Positions 9,217-19,121 of a stretch of 56,184 bases of DNA are shown in pieces (the first letter of the stretch is position 1; every line of letters begins with the position of its first letter). Origin of the DNA: Gemmataceae bacterium (GTDB lineage Bacteria > Planctomycetota > Planctomycetia > Gemmatales > Gemmataceae); contig JAIBBI010000019.1 in NCBI GenBank assembly GCA_019694755.1, positions 1 to 56,184 on the forward strand, written 5' to 3'. The notes under the pieces were generated by a model that saw nothing but the letters and a program-made list of their open reading frames with translations, was not told the origin of the DNA and made no database searches. The position numbers were made by a program, and so were the translations under genes.

Positions 9217-10143
9217 TCACCTGGCTTCGTGGAAATGGTCGTAGATCACCTTGGCCATCTTTGCGCACAGTTCGTCGCCGGCGTTGCCGGGGTGATAGCC
9301 CTGGTCCTTGTTGTCGGCCGTCAGGATGCACACGGCGACTTCGTGAAACTCCGGCTTCTTCGGGTCGGTGCCGGCCTTCGGCACCCAGATGATCCCGGCC
9401 ACGGTCTTGGCGTCGGAGACCGAGCCAGTCTTCATCGCGATCTTCGTCGCGTGCGGCAGGTACTTCGGCAGCTTGTCGGGATCTTCGCACTTCAGCATGT
9501 GCGAGAGCATCTCTTTCGAGGCCGCGGGGCTGACCAGCTTGCCGTCGTGCAGAAGGTGCAAGAGTTGCATCATCTCACCGGCCGAGGTGGAGCCCAGGCC
9601 GAACTTCTCGCTGCGGGCGAGGTCGACCGAACTCGACGAGCGCTTGTAGACCTTGGAATTGACCTTGGTATTGCGCAGTCCCATCGCCTCCATGCGGGCG
9701 TTCACCGGGCGGATGCCGATGTTATCGAGCACAATGTTGGTGGCCGTGTTGTCGGACCAGACGATCATCATCCGCACGGCGTCGCGCAGCGAAAAGGTCG
9801 CCCCCGGCGTGAAGTGGTCGGTCAGGATACCCGCGCCGGGGACTTTGTCGTCCTTGTTGAGCACGCACACGTCGCCCGGCTTCGCCTTGCCCTCCGCAAA
9901 CTGGTTGTACGCTTCGATCATGATCGGGAACTTGATGAGCGACGCAGTCGGCATCGGCTCATCGGGCTTCACGGAGATCACCACCGGTTCGCCGAACTTC
10001 TGCACGACGAGCGCGACGCGCCCCTGATGCTGGCTGATCATACCGGTCAGCTTGGCGGCGAGGGCGGAGTTGTCGCCGGCCCGCGCCGCCCCGAGGAGCA
10101 GATTCCAGCCGACGATCGTGGCGAGAAGGTACTTCATGGTCAT
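9217..10143 (-). CDS. Class A beta-lactamase-fold serine hydrolase
   Basis: Exported 308-residue protein with a signal peptide (about 1-22) and three active-site motifs of the beta-lactamase/transpeptidase fold: S68-L-I-K71, S130-D-N132 and K238-T-G240. The deacylating glutamate of the omega loop found in true class A beta-lactamases (the E-x-x-L-N pattern) is not visible between S130 and K238. The protein may therefore be a different serine hydrolase or a peptidase-like enzyme rather than a resistance enzyme. ATG 10143 overlaps the upstream stop by four bases (ATGA); an ATG two codons later is an alternative. Its place inside a sugar operon is unexplained. Confidence 0.8.
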   Translation of the reverse strand: MTMKYLLATIVGWNLLLGAARAGDNSALAAKLTGMISQHQGRVALVVQKFGEPVVISVKPDEPMPTASLIKFPIMIEAYNQFAEGKAKPGDVCVLNKDDKVPGAGILTDHFTPGATFSLRDAVRMMIVWSDNTATNIVLDNIGIRPVNARMEAMGLRNTKVNSKVYKRSSSSVDLARSEKFGLGSTSAGEMMQLLHLLHDGKLVSPAASKEMLSHMLKCEDPDKLPKYLPHATKIAMKTGSVSDAKTVAGIIWVPKAGTDPKKPEFHEVAVCILTADNKDQGYHPGNAGDELCAKMAKVIYDHFHEAR

Positions 10144-11186
10144 TCACTCCAGCCGTGGGCTTCGCGGACCGCGATCATCGCGGCGAGGATACTGTTCCAT
10201 GTCTCGGTCCGGCTCATGACATCATTGGGGAACATGCAGCCGTCCCAGCAGATGTGGCGGATCCGGCGGGTCACGTTGCCGTAGCCGTCGCGGAGCCAGT
10301 GGCCCGCGTGCCGGGTGATGGCGAGCTTGCCGTTGGGATCGTCGGGCAGGCAGTGCCGGCCGGTCTTGTCGTGGCTGCCGGAGCCCTTCACGGTCGCATC
10401 GTTCTGGGCGACATGGAAATCAATCGTCCACGGCCGCAGGTACGAAGTAAGCGTCGCTAGCGCGCGATCGAGCGTGCCGGGGTCGCTCCAGTTCCAATCC
10501 GCGGGCAGCAATCGGTCTTCGGGCCCGGCATTGTAGCCGAGCGTGTACAGGAGCGTGTGAGCCATGTCGGCTTGGAAGCCGAGAATGCCCGGGCGATCGG
10601 TGAGTTCGAGCAGTTGCAGCATGCGTTTCCAGGAGTGCATGCCGCCCCAGCAGATCTCGCCCTCGGCCGCCAGGCGCTCGCCGTGGCTGGCGGCCACGTC
10701 GCAGGCGGCGCGGAATGTCGCAGCCGCCGTCTTCTGGTTGCCCTCGGGGTCGGCGAGCCAGTCGCCCGGCCCGCCCGCGGTATCGATGCGGACGACGCCG
10801 TGCGGCCGGGCGCCGAGCTCGCGGAGTCGCTTGGCGATCCGGCAGGCCTTCGCCACTTGTACGACGAAGTTCCGCCTGTCGGCCTCGGTGCCGAAGGCCG
10901 TGCCGCCCCCCGTCGGCGGCCAGACCGGCGCGACCACCGAGCCGATGACGAGATTCTTCGCCCGCACCTTGTCGGCCAGCCGCTTCAGGTCGTCGTCCGA
11001 GGAATCGATATCGACGTGCGGCGCGAACAGGAACAGGTCGACGCCATCGAACCCGACGCCGTCGACGCGGGCCTGCGCGGTGTGCTCGAGCATCGTATCG
11101 AGGTCGATGGCCGGCTCCGCGCCGGGCGAACCCTTGCCGACGACGCCGGGCCACAGAGCGTTATGCAGTTTCGGAAAGTTGTTCAT
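10140..11186 (-). CDS. Sugar phosphate isomerase/epimerase-like TIM barrel protein
   Basis: The 348-residue protein resembles the xylose isomerase-like TIM barrel family (AP_endonuc_2). Metal-ligand candidates are E in G-E-I-C-W-G, D/H in G-F-Q-A-D-M-A-H, H in I-D-F-H-V-A-Q and the C-terminal H-I-C-W-D-G region. No signal peptide is seen, so it is probably cytoplasmic. It is translationally coupled to the serine hydrolase downstream. Upstream on the same strand is a RAYT transposase and its palindrome, which appear inserted between this gene and the cupin gene. The substrate is unknown. Confidence 0.8.
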   Translation of the reverse strand: MNNFPKLHNALWPGVVGKGSPGAEPAIDLDTMLEHTAQARVDGVGFDGVDLFLFAPHVDIDSSDDDLKRLADKVRAKNLVIGSVVAPVWPPTGGGTAFGTEADRRNFVVQVAKACRIAKRLRELGARPHGVVRIDTAGGPGDWLADPEGNQKTAAATFRAACDVAASHGERLAAEGEICWGGMHSWKRMLQLLELTDRPGILGFQADMAHTLLYTLGYNAGPEDRLLPADWNWSDPGTLDRALATLTSYLRPWTIDFHVAQNDATVKGSGSHDKTGRHCLPDDPNGKLAITRHAGHWLRDGYGNVTRRIRHICWDGCMFPNDVMSRTETWNSILAAMIAVREAHGWSE

Positions 11187-11210
11187 CAGGAGTCTCGCGG
11201 GGTGGTTCGC

Positions 11211-11268
11211 ACGCTTCTGCGAAGCGTCGCGAACCGAAGTAACAGTTCGCGACGCTTCGCAGAAGCGT
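11211..11268. repeat. REP-like double palindrome (BIME-like)
   Basis: Bases 11211-11234 and 11245-11268 form a perfect 24-bp inverted repeat around a 10-bp spacer. Each arm is itself a hairpin with a 7-bp stem and a 3-nt loop (11211-11227 and 11252-11268). Two REP-type units thus face each other, as in a BIME. The right arm ends on the first base of the RAYT stop codon. Confidence 0.8.
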
Positions 11269-11870
11269 CAGGGTGCGTACTGACTCACAAACGACCAGCG
11301 TTGCTCGGGCTTCCCCTCGCGCGCCGGGTTGTTCTTCACATATTGAATCCGGTCGTGGACCTCATCGTCATTGAACAGAAACACCTTGCGAAAGTCCTGA
11401 CCCCAGACCGAAGGCAGCCGGCCGTTCTTCGCCCGCTGGTCAGCAAACGGGTGCAAGCCCTTCTCCAGCAGTTTCCGCGTACCGGCCTGGCGCAGCAGAC
11501 GAACGACCTGCTCGATGTCGTAGTGATGCCGACCTACGACGAGATGCATGTGTTGCGGCAGGATCGCACACGCATGAATTCGGAACTGCGAGGTAGCAGT
11601 CTGCTCGGCAAAGCCTGATCCGATCGCGGCGGCCTGCGCGCCGTAGAGGACTACCTCCGGGTACTTGAGCGCCTTTTTCGCGGCCAGGCGCAGTGCTCGG
11701 TCGTGGGGCCGGCCGGCGACTGATCGGCGGGTGTCGGTGACGAGCGTGGCCTTGCCGAAGGGTCTGATGTTGTCTGCCCTCACCTCGGACGAGTTCGACC
11801 CGCGCGGGTCGTTGGGCAGCCAGAACCCGTAAGTGCTGAAGACGACGTGAAAAGCAATGACGCGCTTCAT
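11268..11870 (-). CDS. REP-associated tyrosine transposase (RAYT, IS200-like Y1 family)
   Basis: A 200-residue single-domain Y1 transposase. It has the HUH metal motif H107-M-H109 in L-P-Q-H-M-H-L-V-V and the candidate nucleophile Y177 in Q-Y-V-K-N-N-P-A-R, the typical RAYT C-terminal motif. The N-terminal F-S-T-Y-G-F-W-L-P-N-D-P-R-G is also typical. RAYTs act on REP hairpin DNA as single copies rather than as self-mobile insertion sequences. The REP-like palindrome touching its 3' end supports this call. It lies between the cupin and sugar isomerase-like genes, all in the same direction. All key residues are present, so it may be active. Confidence 0.88.
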   Translation of the reverse strand: MKRVIAFHVVFSTYGFWLPNDPRGSNSSEVRADNIRPFGKATLVTDTRRSVAGRPHDRALRLAAKKALKYPEVVLYGAQAAAIGSGFAEQTATSQFRIHACAILPQHMHLVVGRHHYDIEQVVRLLRQAGTRKLLEKGLHPFADQRAKNGRLPSVWGQDFRKVFLFNDDEVHDRIQYVKNNPAREGKPEQRWSFVSQYAP

Positions 11871-11901
11871 GGAATTGCCTCACGGACGCATCTCCGAAGC
11901 A

Positions 11902-13119
11902 TCACTTCTTGTACGCGCCGACCGCCGGGAGGGCCGGGCCGAACACGTCGGGGCCGAAGTAGCGCAGGCAGACGAGTGGTTCGGTGCCGGTGTTGCGGAC
12001 GGTCACGCCCGCGGCGGCGGCGTCGAAGCTGATGAAGTACTCGTCGCTGGTCAGTTCGCCGAAGCGGATCATCGCCGGGGTCTGCAGCGGTTGGCCGTTA
12101 ATCGTGCCGGTGCCTTGCGTGGTGTTCAGGCCGCTCGCCCCGGGGTCCTTGATCACTGCGGTCGCGCCGGGATCGACGGTCAGTTCCTTCGCGCTGAACA
12201 GCTCCTGCCCGTTCACTTTGCCGTACACGATCCAGCGGTCGACCCAGCCGTCGCCGCGGGCCGCCTCGAACGGCTCGAGGTAGTGGCTCTCCTTGAAGTG
12301 CGGGTTGACGTTCGCGTCCCAGTCGAGGGCGTCGACCATGTAGCGGTTGTCGTTGTGCTTCTCGGCCGGGAAGTCCTTCGTGAGCAGACCTCGGGGCACC
12401 GGCCGACCTTCGACCATCGACTGGTACATGCCGAACACGTCGGAGCCCCACTGCGGCTCGTACGTCACTAGCGAGCCCGGCGCGTGCAGGACGCACGGCG
12501 GGATCAGCCAGCCGGTGCCGGGTTGGAGCCGATACGCTTTCGAGTAGTTGAGAATGCCGTTGTCGCCTTCGTTCCAGCGGTCGAGGCAGCGGACAATGTC
12601 GTCCTTGGTCGTGCCCGGCTCCAGGCCCATGAACGTGTACGGGAAGTTATTGCCGATGGCGTTGAGTTGCTTGGGGAAGTAGTAGCTTTCGGGCTTGCCC
12701 TGCTGGCCGACGAGTTTCGCCTGTGCGTCGTTCTGGTGCATGTGGTGGGGGATCGGCCCCATGTTGTCGAAGTACTTGGAGTAGACGGGCCAGCGCTGAT
12801 ACTTGCCGAACATCGATTTGCCGATGAGGCTGTTGCCCTCGAGGCCGACCGCGTCGAGCAGCGTGAACGACTTCTTGGCGCCGACGACGGCCCAACTCAG
12901 ACCCTCGTCGGGCACCCGGCCCTCGTTGGCGGCGGGGGTCGTGCTGGCGAACCAGCGTTCGTCGATGCCGCCGCGGTGTGCGCCGTAGGCATACAGGTCG
13001 TCGGGGTGCAGGCGGATCCGCCGGCCCGGCATTAGGAACGAGCGCGGCACCCAGGTCGGAGCCAGCCGGAGGATCCCCTGGCCCGCGTCGAGGGCGGAAC
13101 GGACTTGTGCGGCAGTCAT
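11902..13119 (-). CDS. Cupin-type mannose-6-phosphate isomerase-like protein
   Basis: The 405-residue protein has a cupin metal motif H-H-M-H-Q-N-D at about 125-131 and a second glycine/proline-rich region (G-T-G-W-L-I-P-P-C-V-L-H-A-P-G) resembling type I sugar-phosphate isomerases. A role in hexose or hexuronate isomerisation is plausible but unproven. I place the start at ATG 13119, where coding character begins. The frame stays open far upstream only as antisense to glgA. It is divergent from glgA and is the first gene of the minus-strand carbohydrate cluster. Confidence 0.75.
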   Translation of the reverse strand: MTAAQVRSALDAGQGILRLAPTWVPRSFLMPGRRIRLHPDDLYAYGAHRGGIDERWFASTTPAANEGRVPDEGLSWAVVGAKKSFTLLDAVGLEGNSLIGKSMFGKYQRWPVYSKYFDNMGPIPHHMHQNDAQAKLVGQQGKPESYYFPKQLNAIGNNFPYTFMGLEPGTTKDDIVRCLDRWNEGDNGILNYSKAYRLQPGTGWLIPPCVLHAPGSLVTYEPQWGSDVFGMYQSMVEGRPVPRGLLTKDFPAEKHNDNRYMVDALDWDANVNPHFKESHYLEPFEAARGDGWVDRWIVYGKVNGQELFSAKELTVDPGATAVIKDPGASGLNTTQGTGTINGQPLQTPAMIRFGELTSDEYFISFDAAAAGVTVRNTGTEPLVCLRYFGPDVFGPALPAVGAYKK

Positions 13120-13284
13120 GGTAAAAGACTCCGGTGGGGCGGGTTTTTCGGGTACGGTCGGTTCTACACTTCCGGTCGCCCGGCCGCAAGCAGGCGGCCG
13201 ACATCGTCCAACCGGCCGATGCGACTTCGCACGTCCCGGCCCGCGCTGTAAAATCGGGTAATTCAGGCAGTCTATTCCGCGGGG

Positions 13285-14805
13285 ATGCTCGATATGCAGG
13301 GTCGACCACTGCGCGTGTTGTTGGCCGCGTCCGAGGCTGTGGGGTTTGCCAAGACGGGCGGCTTGGCCGACGTCGCGGGGTCGCTCCCGGTTGCGCTCGC
13401 GAAGCGCGGCGTCGACGTCCGCGTGGTGATGCCGCTCTACCGGGGTGCCCGCGAGACCGGCCTGTGCCAGCCGACCGACGTTCACCTGAATGTGACGATC
13501 GGCTCGCAGAGTTATTCCGGCCGGGTGTGGTGGGCGCATCTGCCGAAAAGCGATGTGCCGGTCTACCTCATCGAGCAGGACCACTTCTTCAACCGCGACG
13601 ACAAGGCGGCCGGGCACGGGCTCTATCAGTACTCCGAGAACGGCGGCAAGCGCGATTACCCGGACAACGGCGAACGGTACATCTTCTTCCAGCGCGCGCT
13701 GCTCGATCTGCTCGGCGGGCTCGACTTCTGGCCCGACCTGATCCACGCCAACGACTGGCAGACGGGGCTGGTGCCCGCCTACCTCCGCGAGCACTACGGG
13801 CACCATTCGCCCGGTCACGCCCGGATCCGCACGCTGTTCACCATTCACAACATTGCGTACCAGGGCCAGTTCTCGTCGCAACTGATGCACGCGACGGGCC
13901 TCGACCACCGGCACTTCTCGTTCGACAAGTTGGAGTTTCACGGCAACCTGTGCTTCATGAAGGCCGGCATCTGCTACGCCGACTTCATCAGCACCGTCAG
14001 CCCGAAGTATGCCGAGGAGATTCAAACCTCCGCATTCGGCTGCGGGCTCGAATCGACGCTCCAGGTCCGCCGGCACAAACTGGCGGGGATCGTGAACGGC
14101 GTGGACTATTCCTCGTGGGATCCGGCCAACGACTCTCACATTCCGGTGAAGTACGACCCCACCAGCGTTTTCCGCAACAAGCCGGTGTGCAAGGCCGCGC
14201 TGCAGCGGCAGTTTCACCTGCCCGAGTGGCGCACGACCCCGCTGCTCGGCATGGTCGCGCGACTGACAGATCAGAAGGGGATCGAACTGCTGCTCAACGC
14301 GGGCGAGGAGATCATCCGGCGGGATACGCAACTCGTCGTACTCGGCGACGGCGACCCGCACTACCAGCACTGGCTGCAGGTACTCCGCGACCGCTACCCC
14401 GACCGCGTGGGCGTGTATTTCGGTTTCTCCGAGCCGCTCGCCCACCTCGTCGAGGCCGGCTCCGACATGTTCCTGATGCCGAGCAAGTACGAGCCCTCGG
14501 GGCTCAATCAGCTCTATTCCCTGCGTTACGGCACGGTGCCGGTGGTCCGTGCGGTGGGCGGGCTGAGCGACTCGATCGGTGATTGCAGCGAGGACGCGCT
14601 GCGGGCGGGAGTGGCGACGGGCTTCAAGTTCGGTCCCTATACCGGCCCCGCCTTCCTCGGCGCGGTCGAGCGGGCCCTGCACTGCTACCGCCACCGGCCC
14701 GACATCTGGAGCCGGCTGATCCTCACGGGCATGAACCAGGACTGGAGCTGGGACCGCTCCGGCGGCGAGTACATCCGCCTCTACAGACAGATCATCGGGG
14801 TGTGA
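13285..14805 (+). CDS. glgA: Glycogen synthase, ADP-glucose type
   Basis: GT5 enzyme that extends alpha-1,4-glucan chains from ADP-glucose in glycogen storage. The length of 506 residues is normal. The ADP-glucose motif K-T-G-G-L-A-D-V is at 23-30, and the C-terminal nucleotide-binding/catalytic block P-S-x-Y-E-P-S-G-L-N-Q-L-Y-S-L-R-Y-G is present. The chosen ATG at 13285 has a G-rich stretch before it; an ATG three codons later is an alternative. It stands divergent from the cupin gene. A glycogen phosphorylase gene lies at 32206-34776. Confidence 0.95.
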   Translation: MLDMQGRPLRVLLAASEAVGFAKTGGLADVAGSLPVALAKRGVDVRVVMPLYRGARETGLCQPTDVHLNVTIGSQSYSGRVWWAHLPKSDVPVYLIEQDHFFNRDDKAAGHGLYQYSENGGKRDYPDNGERYIFFQRALLDLLGGLDFWPDLIHANDWQTGLVPAYLREHYGHHSPGHARIRTLFTIHNIAYQGQFSSQLMHATGLDHRHFSFDKLEFHGNLCFMKAGICYADFISTVSPKYAEEIQTSAFGCGLESTLQVRRHKLAGIVNGVDYSSWDPANDSHIPVKYDPTSVFRNKPVCKAALQRQFHLPEWRTTPLLGMVARLTDQKGIELLLNAGEEIIRRDTQLVVLGDGDPHYQHWLQVLRDRYPDRVGVYFGFSEPLAHLVEAGSDMFLMPSKYEPSGLNQLYSLRYGTVPVVRAVGGLSDSIGDCSEDALRAGVATGFKFGPYTGPAFLGAVERALHCYRHRPDIWSRLILTGMNQDWSWDRSGGEYIRLYRQIIGV

Positions 14806-14814
14806 GACGCGCGG

Positions 14815-14820
14815 TATAAT
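14815..14820 (+). promoter_or_regulatory. Possible -10 box of the toxin-antitoxin operon
   Basis: A perfect TATAAT stands 28 bases before the antitoxin ATG, in otherwise GC-rich DNA. There is no good -35 box. A strong GGAGGGAG Shine-Dalgarno sequence follows at 14837-14844. Confidence 0.4.
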
Positions 14821-14848
14821 ATCCGGGCGATGTCAGGGAGGGAGATCG

Positions 14849-15145
14849 ATGAGTCATCCCGTACAAGTTTCGGACGAGGTCTTCTCAACGTTGACCGAGA
14901 TAGCGCGCGATAGCGATTGCACTGTTACGGACGTTGTGGAACGCGCGATCATTCGCGAACGGGTCATGACCCCGCGCAAGGAATCCGGGGTCGACTCTGG
15001 GCAAACGCTTGCGGAATTGCTGCGAAAACACCTCAAGCCTGCGCCGCGATTGCCGGGTATGGAAGATGCCGACCCCGGCGACTTCTCAATGACTCAGGAG
15101 CAGACGGACCGGATCATGGGTCGGTGCATTGATGACGCTCATTGA
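14849..15145 (+). CDS. Putative antitoxin (VapB-like)
   Basis: A 98-residue protein whose N-terminus (V-S-D-E-V-F-S-T-L-T-E-I-A-R-D, then T-V-T-D-V-V-E-R-A-I) looks like a ribbon-helix-helix DNA-binding domain. The acidic, less structured C-terminus fits a toxin-binding tail. It overlaps the PIN-domain gene by 14 bases, the usual arrangement for an antitoxin that autoregulates its operon. The Shine-Dalgarno sequence is strong. The family assignment rests on position and fold impression rather than on a definite motif. Confidence 0.65.
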   Translation: MSHPVQVSDEVFSTLTEIARDSDCTVTDVVERAIIRERVMTPRKESGVDSGQTLAELLRKHLKPAPRLPGMEDADPGDFSMTQEQTDRIMGRCIDDAH

Positions 15146-15542
15146 CGCCGGCCCGCTCATTGCGCTGTGTGATGCTCGGTCCCCGGCCCACGCGCGATGC
15201 GTCGGCGCAATTGCCGGCATTGCTGTCGGCTCATTGGCGACGAGTCTCGCCTGTGTGACCGAGGCTCATTACATGCTGCAGAAACTGGCCGGCTTCCCCG
15301 GGCAGGATGCGCTGAACACGCTGATCCGAGTCGGCATCGTTCGTGTTATCGATCTGCTACCCGACGAATACGATCGCGTCGGCGAATTGATGGCTCAGTA
15401 TCGGGACCTGCCGATGGATTTTGCCGACGCGACAATTGTCGCACTGGCCGAGCGGCTCAGAACGGCATCGATTGTCTCCCTGGACAAGCACTTCCGCATC
15501 TACCGCCCGAAGCATTGCCCGGCATTTATTGTGACTCCGTGA
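15132..15542 (+). CDS. PIN-domain ribonuclease toxin (VapC-like)
   Basis: A 136-residue PIN nuclease with the four acidic residues in order: D5 (L-I-D-A-G), E44 (V-T-E-A-H), D99 (M-D-F-A-D-A) and D118 (S-L-D-K-H-F). PIN toxins cleave tRNA, rRNA or mRNA with Mg2+. I use ATG 15132; an in-frame TTG stands one codon upstream. The stop overlaps the GTG start of galT (GTGA), so antitoxin, toxin and galT are probably translated from one mRNA, which is unusual for a metabolic gene. Confidence 0.85.
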   Translation: MTLIDAGPLIALCDARSPAHARCVGAIAGIAVGSLATSLACVTEAHYMLQKLAGFPGQDALNTLIRVGIVRVIDLLPDEYDRVGELMAQYRDLPMDFADATIVALAERLRTASIVSLDKHFRIYRPKHCPAFIVTP

Positions 15543-16444
15543 CCGCCCCGCAGCTACGCCGGGATCCCATCACCGGGCGGGCGGTCCTGGTCGCGCCCGA
15601 GCGGGCGGCACGGGCCGGAGCGTTCTTTCCCCCGGCCGAGTTTCCCGACGATGCGGCCGACTGCCCGTTTTGCGCGGGCCGCGAGGAGCGCACGCCGCCG
15701 AGCTTGTTCGAACTGCCCGGCAATGGCGTCTGGCGCACCCGCGTCGTGCCCAATCAGTTTCCCGCCGTCCGTGAACCGCTCGGCATCGCCGAGGTCATCG
15801 TCGAGCGGCCCGACCACGCGACCGATGTCGCCGACTGGTTGGCCGTGCTGCTCACGTACCAGCAGCGGTTGAAGGCCCGGCGCGAGGAAGGTCGCTGGCA
15901 GTACGGCCTCGTGTTCAAGAACCACGGGCTGAATGCCGGCGCTTCGCTGAGTCATGCCCACGCGCAGTTCATCGCACTACCGGCGGTGCCGCCCAACGTC
16001 GCTGCCGAACTGCCGGCCTGCGTCGGCGGGTGCCGATTCTGCGATCTGATCGCGTCCGAGTCGATGGCCGACGCGCGGGTGGTCCGCGCCACGGACCGTT
16101 ACATCGCTTTCGTCGCGATTGCCGGGCGATTCCCCTATGAGACCTGGATACTGCCGAGAAAGCATGAGCGGGCGTTCGAAGACGCCGACTTGCATGAACT
16201 GGCGGACTTGCTGGGCGACGCGCTTGCCCGACTGGATGCGGTACTCGGTCGGCCGGCGTGGAACCTCGTCATTCACACCGCGCCGTGGACGGGAGCCGAC
16301 TTCCACTGGCACATCGAGATTCTGCCGCGCGTCGCCGGGATCGCCGGCTTCGAACTCGGCGCGGGTATGAACATCAATCCGGTGCTGCCCGAGGACGCAG
16401 CGCGCTTTCTCCAAAGCCCACCGGTTGCAACCGGTGGGCTTTGA
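15539..16444 (+). CDS. galT: Galactose-1-phosphate uridylyltransferase-like protein
   Basis: Histidine-triad superfamily enzyme expected to exchange UMP between UDP-glucose and a hexose 1-phosphate. The product has 301 residues, slightly short. A zinc pair C42-P-F-C45 follows the N-terminus, and the active site is H139-A-H141-A-Q143 in S-L-S-H-A-H-A-Q (H-P-H is more common). A second C-R-F-C pair lies near 157-160, and F-H-W-H-I-E-I-L-P-R near the C-terminus is typical of the family. The GTG start overlaps the PIN toxin stop. The last ten codons lie inside a perfect palindrome that ends with the stop codon, so the C-terminal tail (Q-S-P-P-V-A-T-G-G-L) comes from a repeat. Confidence 0.85.
   Translation: MTAPQLRRDPITGRAVLVAPERAARAGAFFPPAEFPDDAADCPFCAGREERTPPSLFELPGNGVWRTRVVPNQFPAVREPLGIAEVIVERPDHATDVADWLAVLLTYQQRLKARREEGRWQYGLVFKNHGLNAGASLSHAHAQFIALPAVPPNVAAELPACVGGCRFCDLIASESMADARVVRATDRYIAFVAIAGRFPYETWILPRKHERAFEDADLHELADLLGDALARLDAVLGRPAWNLVIHTAPWTGADFHWHIEILPRVAGIAGFELGAGMNINPVLPEDAARFLQSPPVATGGL
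16412..16443. repeat. Perfect 32-bp palindrome at the 3' end of galT
   Basis: Bases 16412-16427 are the exact reverse complement of 16428-16443. The palindrome contains the last codons of galT and ends one base before the ctaF-side gap. It can form a strong hairpin in either direction and so probably acts as a shared terminator for galT and the convergent cytochrome oxidase operon. Confidence 0.85.
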
Positions 16445-16447
16445 TAA

Positions 16448-16756
16448 TTACTGATACCGCCCGACAATCCCCCGGCTCCAGTAGTCCGCCAACGTCAGCG
16501 CGAACATGATCCCCAGCCACACAAACGTACCCCCGGCCACCAGCCAGGTGAGCTTCGGACTGTGCAGCAGGTGCATGAAAAACAGGAACACGAGCGTCGC
16601 CTTCACGACGGCGATGCCCAGCGCGACCGGCGCGTGCCAGTGCCCCAGCGGCGACAGCGCGGTAAACACCGTCAGCACCGTCAGTGCGACGAGGATTAGA
16701 AATATGACCACGTACGAGCCGACCGTCGCGACGTGGGGATGCTCGTGCTCGTCCAT
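16448..16756 (-). CDS. ctaF: Cytochrome c oxidase subunit IV
   Basis: A 102-residue membrane protein with three predicted helices and a His-rich start (M-D-E-H-E-H-P-H). The pattern V-K-A-x-L-V-x-x-F-F-M-H-L in the middle helix is typical of prokaryotic subunit IV (CtaF/CyoD-like). It is the last gene of the respiratory operon, eight bases after ctaE. This subunit stabilises the oxidase and binds no cofactor. Confidence 0.88.
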   Translation of the reverse strand: MDEHEHPHVATVGSYVVIFLILVALTVLTVFTALSPLGHWHAPVALGIAVVKATLVFLFFMHLLHSPKLTWLVAGGTFVWLGIMFALTLADYWSRGIVGRYQ

Positions 16757-16765
16757 CGCGGGCTC

Positions 16766-17449
16766 CTAGTGACGAATGAGGTATAGCAGCGGGTACAGGA
16801 AGATCCATACCACGTCGACGAAGTGCCAGTAGAGCCCGGCCAGCTCGATGGGCGTGTAATACTCCCTGCCGAAACGGCCCATCCGGCTCCGCACCCACAG
16901 AACGCCGAGCAGGCCCATGCCGATGAACATGTGAATCGCGTGAAGGCCCGTCAGCACGAAGTAGAAGACGAAGAACAACTCGACGTGCCGGGCGTCGACG
17001 CCCGTGCCGGCCCATGCCGCTTTGTCGAACTTGAAACCGGGGATCAGACCGATGTCCCAATCGTGGTGATACTCGTACGCCTTGATGCCAAGGAAGATCG
17101 TGCCCAGGATCATTGTCAGCCCGAGATTGCGGACCAGCGAAGATTGATTGCCGACCTGGGCGGCCCGGACCGCGAGCGCCATCGTGAAGCTCGAGCCGAG
17201 CAGGATCACGGTGTTGAACGCGCCGAGGAACGGTACGTGCTCGAAGCCGAACACCGATTGGCCGAGGTGCTCGCTGGCAGCGACGAATCCGCCGTGCAGC
17301 GCGGGGTTGGCGCGGTACACCACGTAGCCCAGGAACACCGCCCCGAAGAGCAGCACCTCGGTGATCAAAAACATCCACATGCCGAGCAGCGCGGCATGGT
17401 GCTGCTGCGCCGGCGTGCGGAAGTGGTGTGCGAGCGGGACAGTCGCCAT
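16766..17449 (-). CDS. ctaE: Cytochrome c oxidase subunit III
   Basis: A 227-residue protein with about six membrane helices. Family patterns include [11 protein letters not shown], a central K-A-Y-E-Y region, G-L-H-A-I-H-M in a late helix, and the C-terminal [13 protein letters not shown]. It follows ctaD after a 19-base gap. Subunit III supports proton uptake and protects subunit I from turnover inactivation. Confidence 0.93.
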   Translation of the reverse strand: MATVPLAHHFRTPAQQHHAALLGMWMFLITEVLLFGAVFLGYVVYRANPALHGGFVAASEHLGQSVFGFEHVPFLGAFNTVILLGSSFTMALAVRAAQVGNQSSLVRNLGLTMILGTIFLGIKAYEYHHDWDIGLIPGFKFDKAAWAGTGVDARHVELFFVFYFVLTGLHAIHMFIGMGLLGVLWVRSRMGRFGREYYTPIELAGLYWHFVDVVWIFLYPLLYLIRH

Positions 17450-17468
17450 GAGTCCTCTCGTTCGTCCG

Positions 17469-19117
<1,649 letters not shown>

Positions 19118-19121
<4 letters not shown>

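Noticed and set aside
9217-10143. Antibiotic resistance beta-lactamase
   Set aside because: The omega-loop glutamate pattern is missing and the gene lies in a sugar operon, so only the fold is claimed.
11902-14694. A very long minus-strand open frame across cupin and glgA
   Set aside because: Only the 11902-13119 part has protein character. The rest is antisense to glgA and open because of high GC at third positions.
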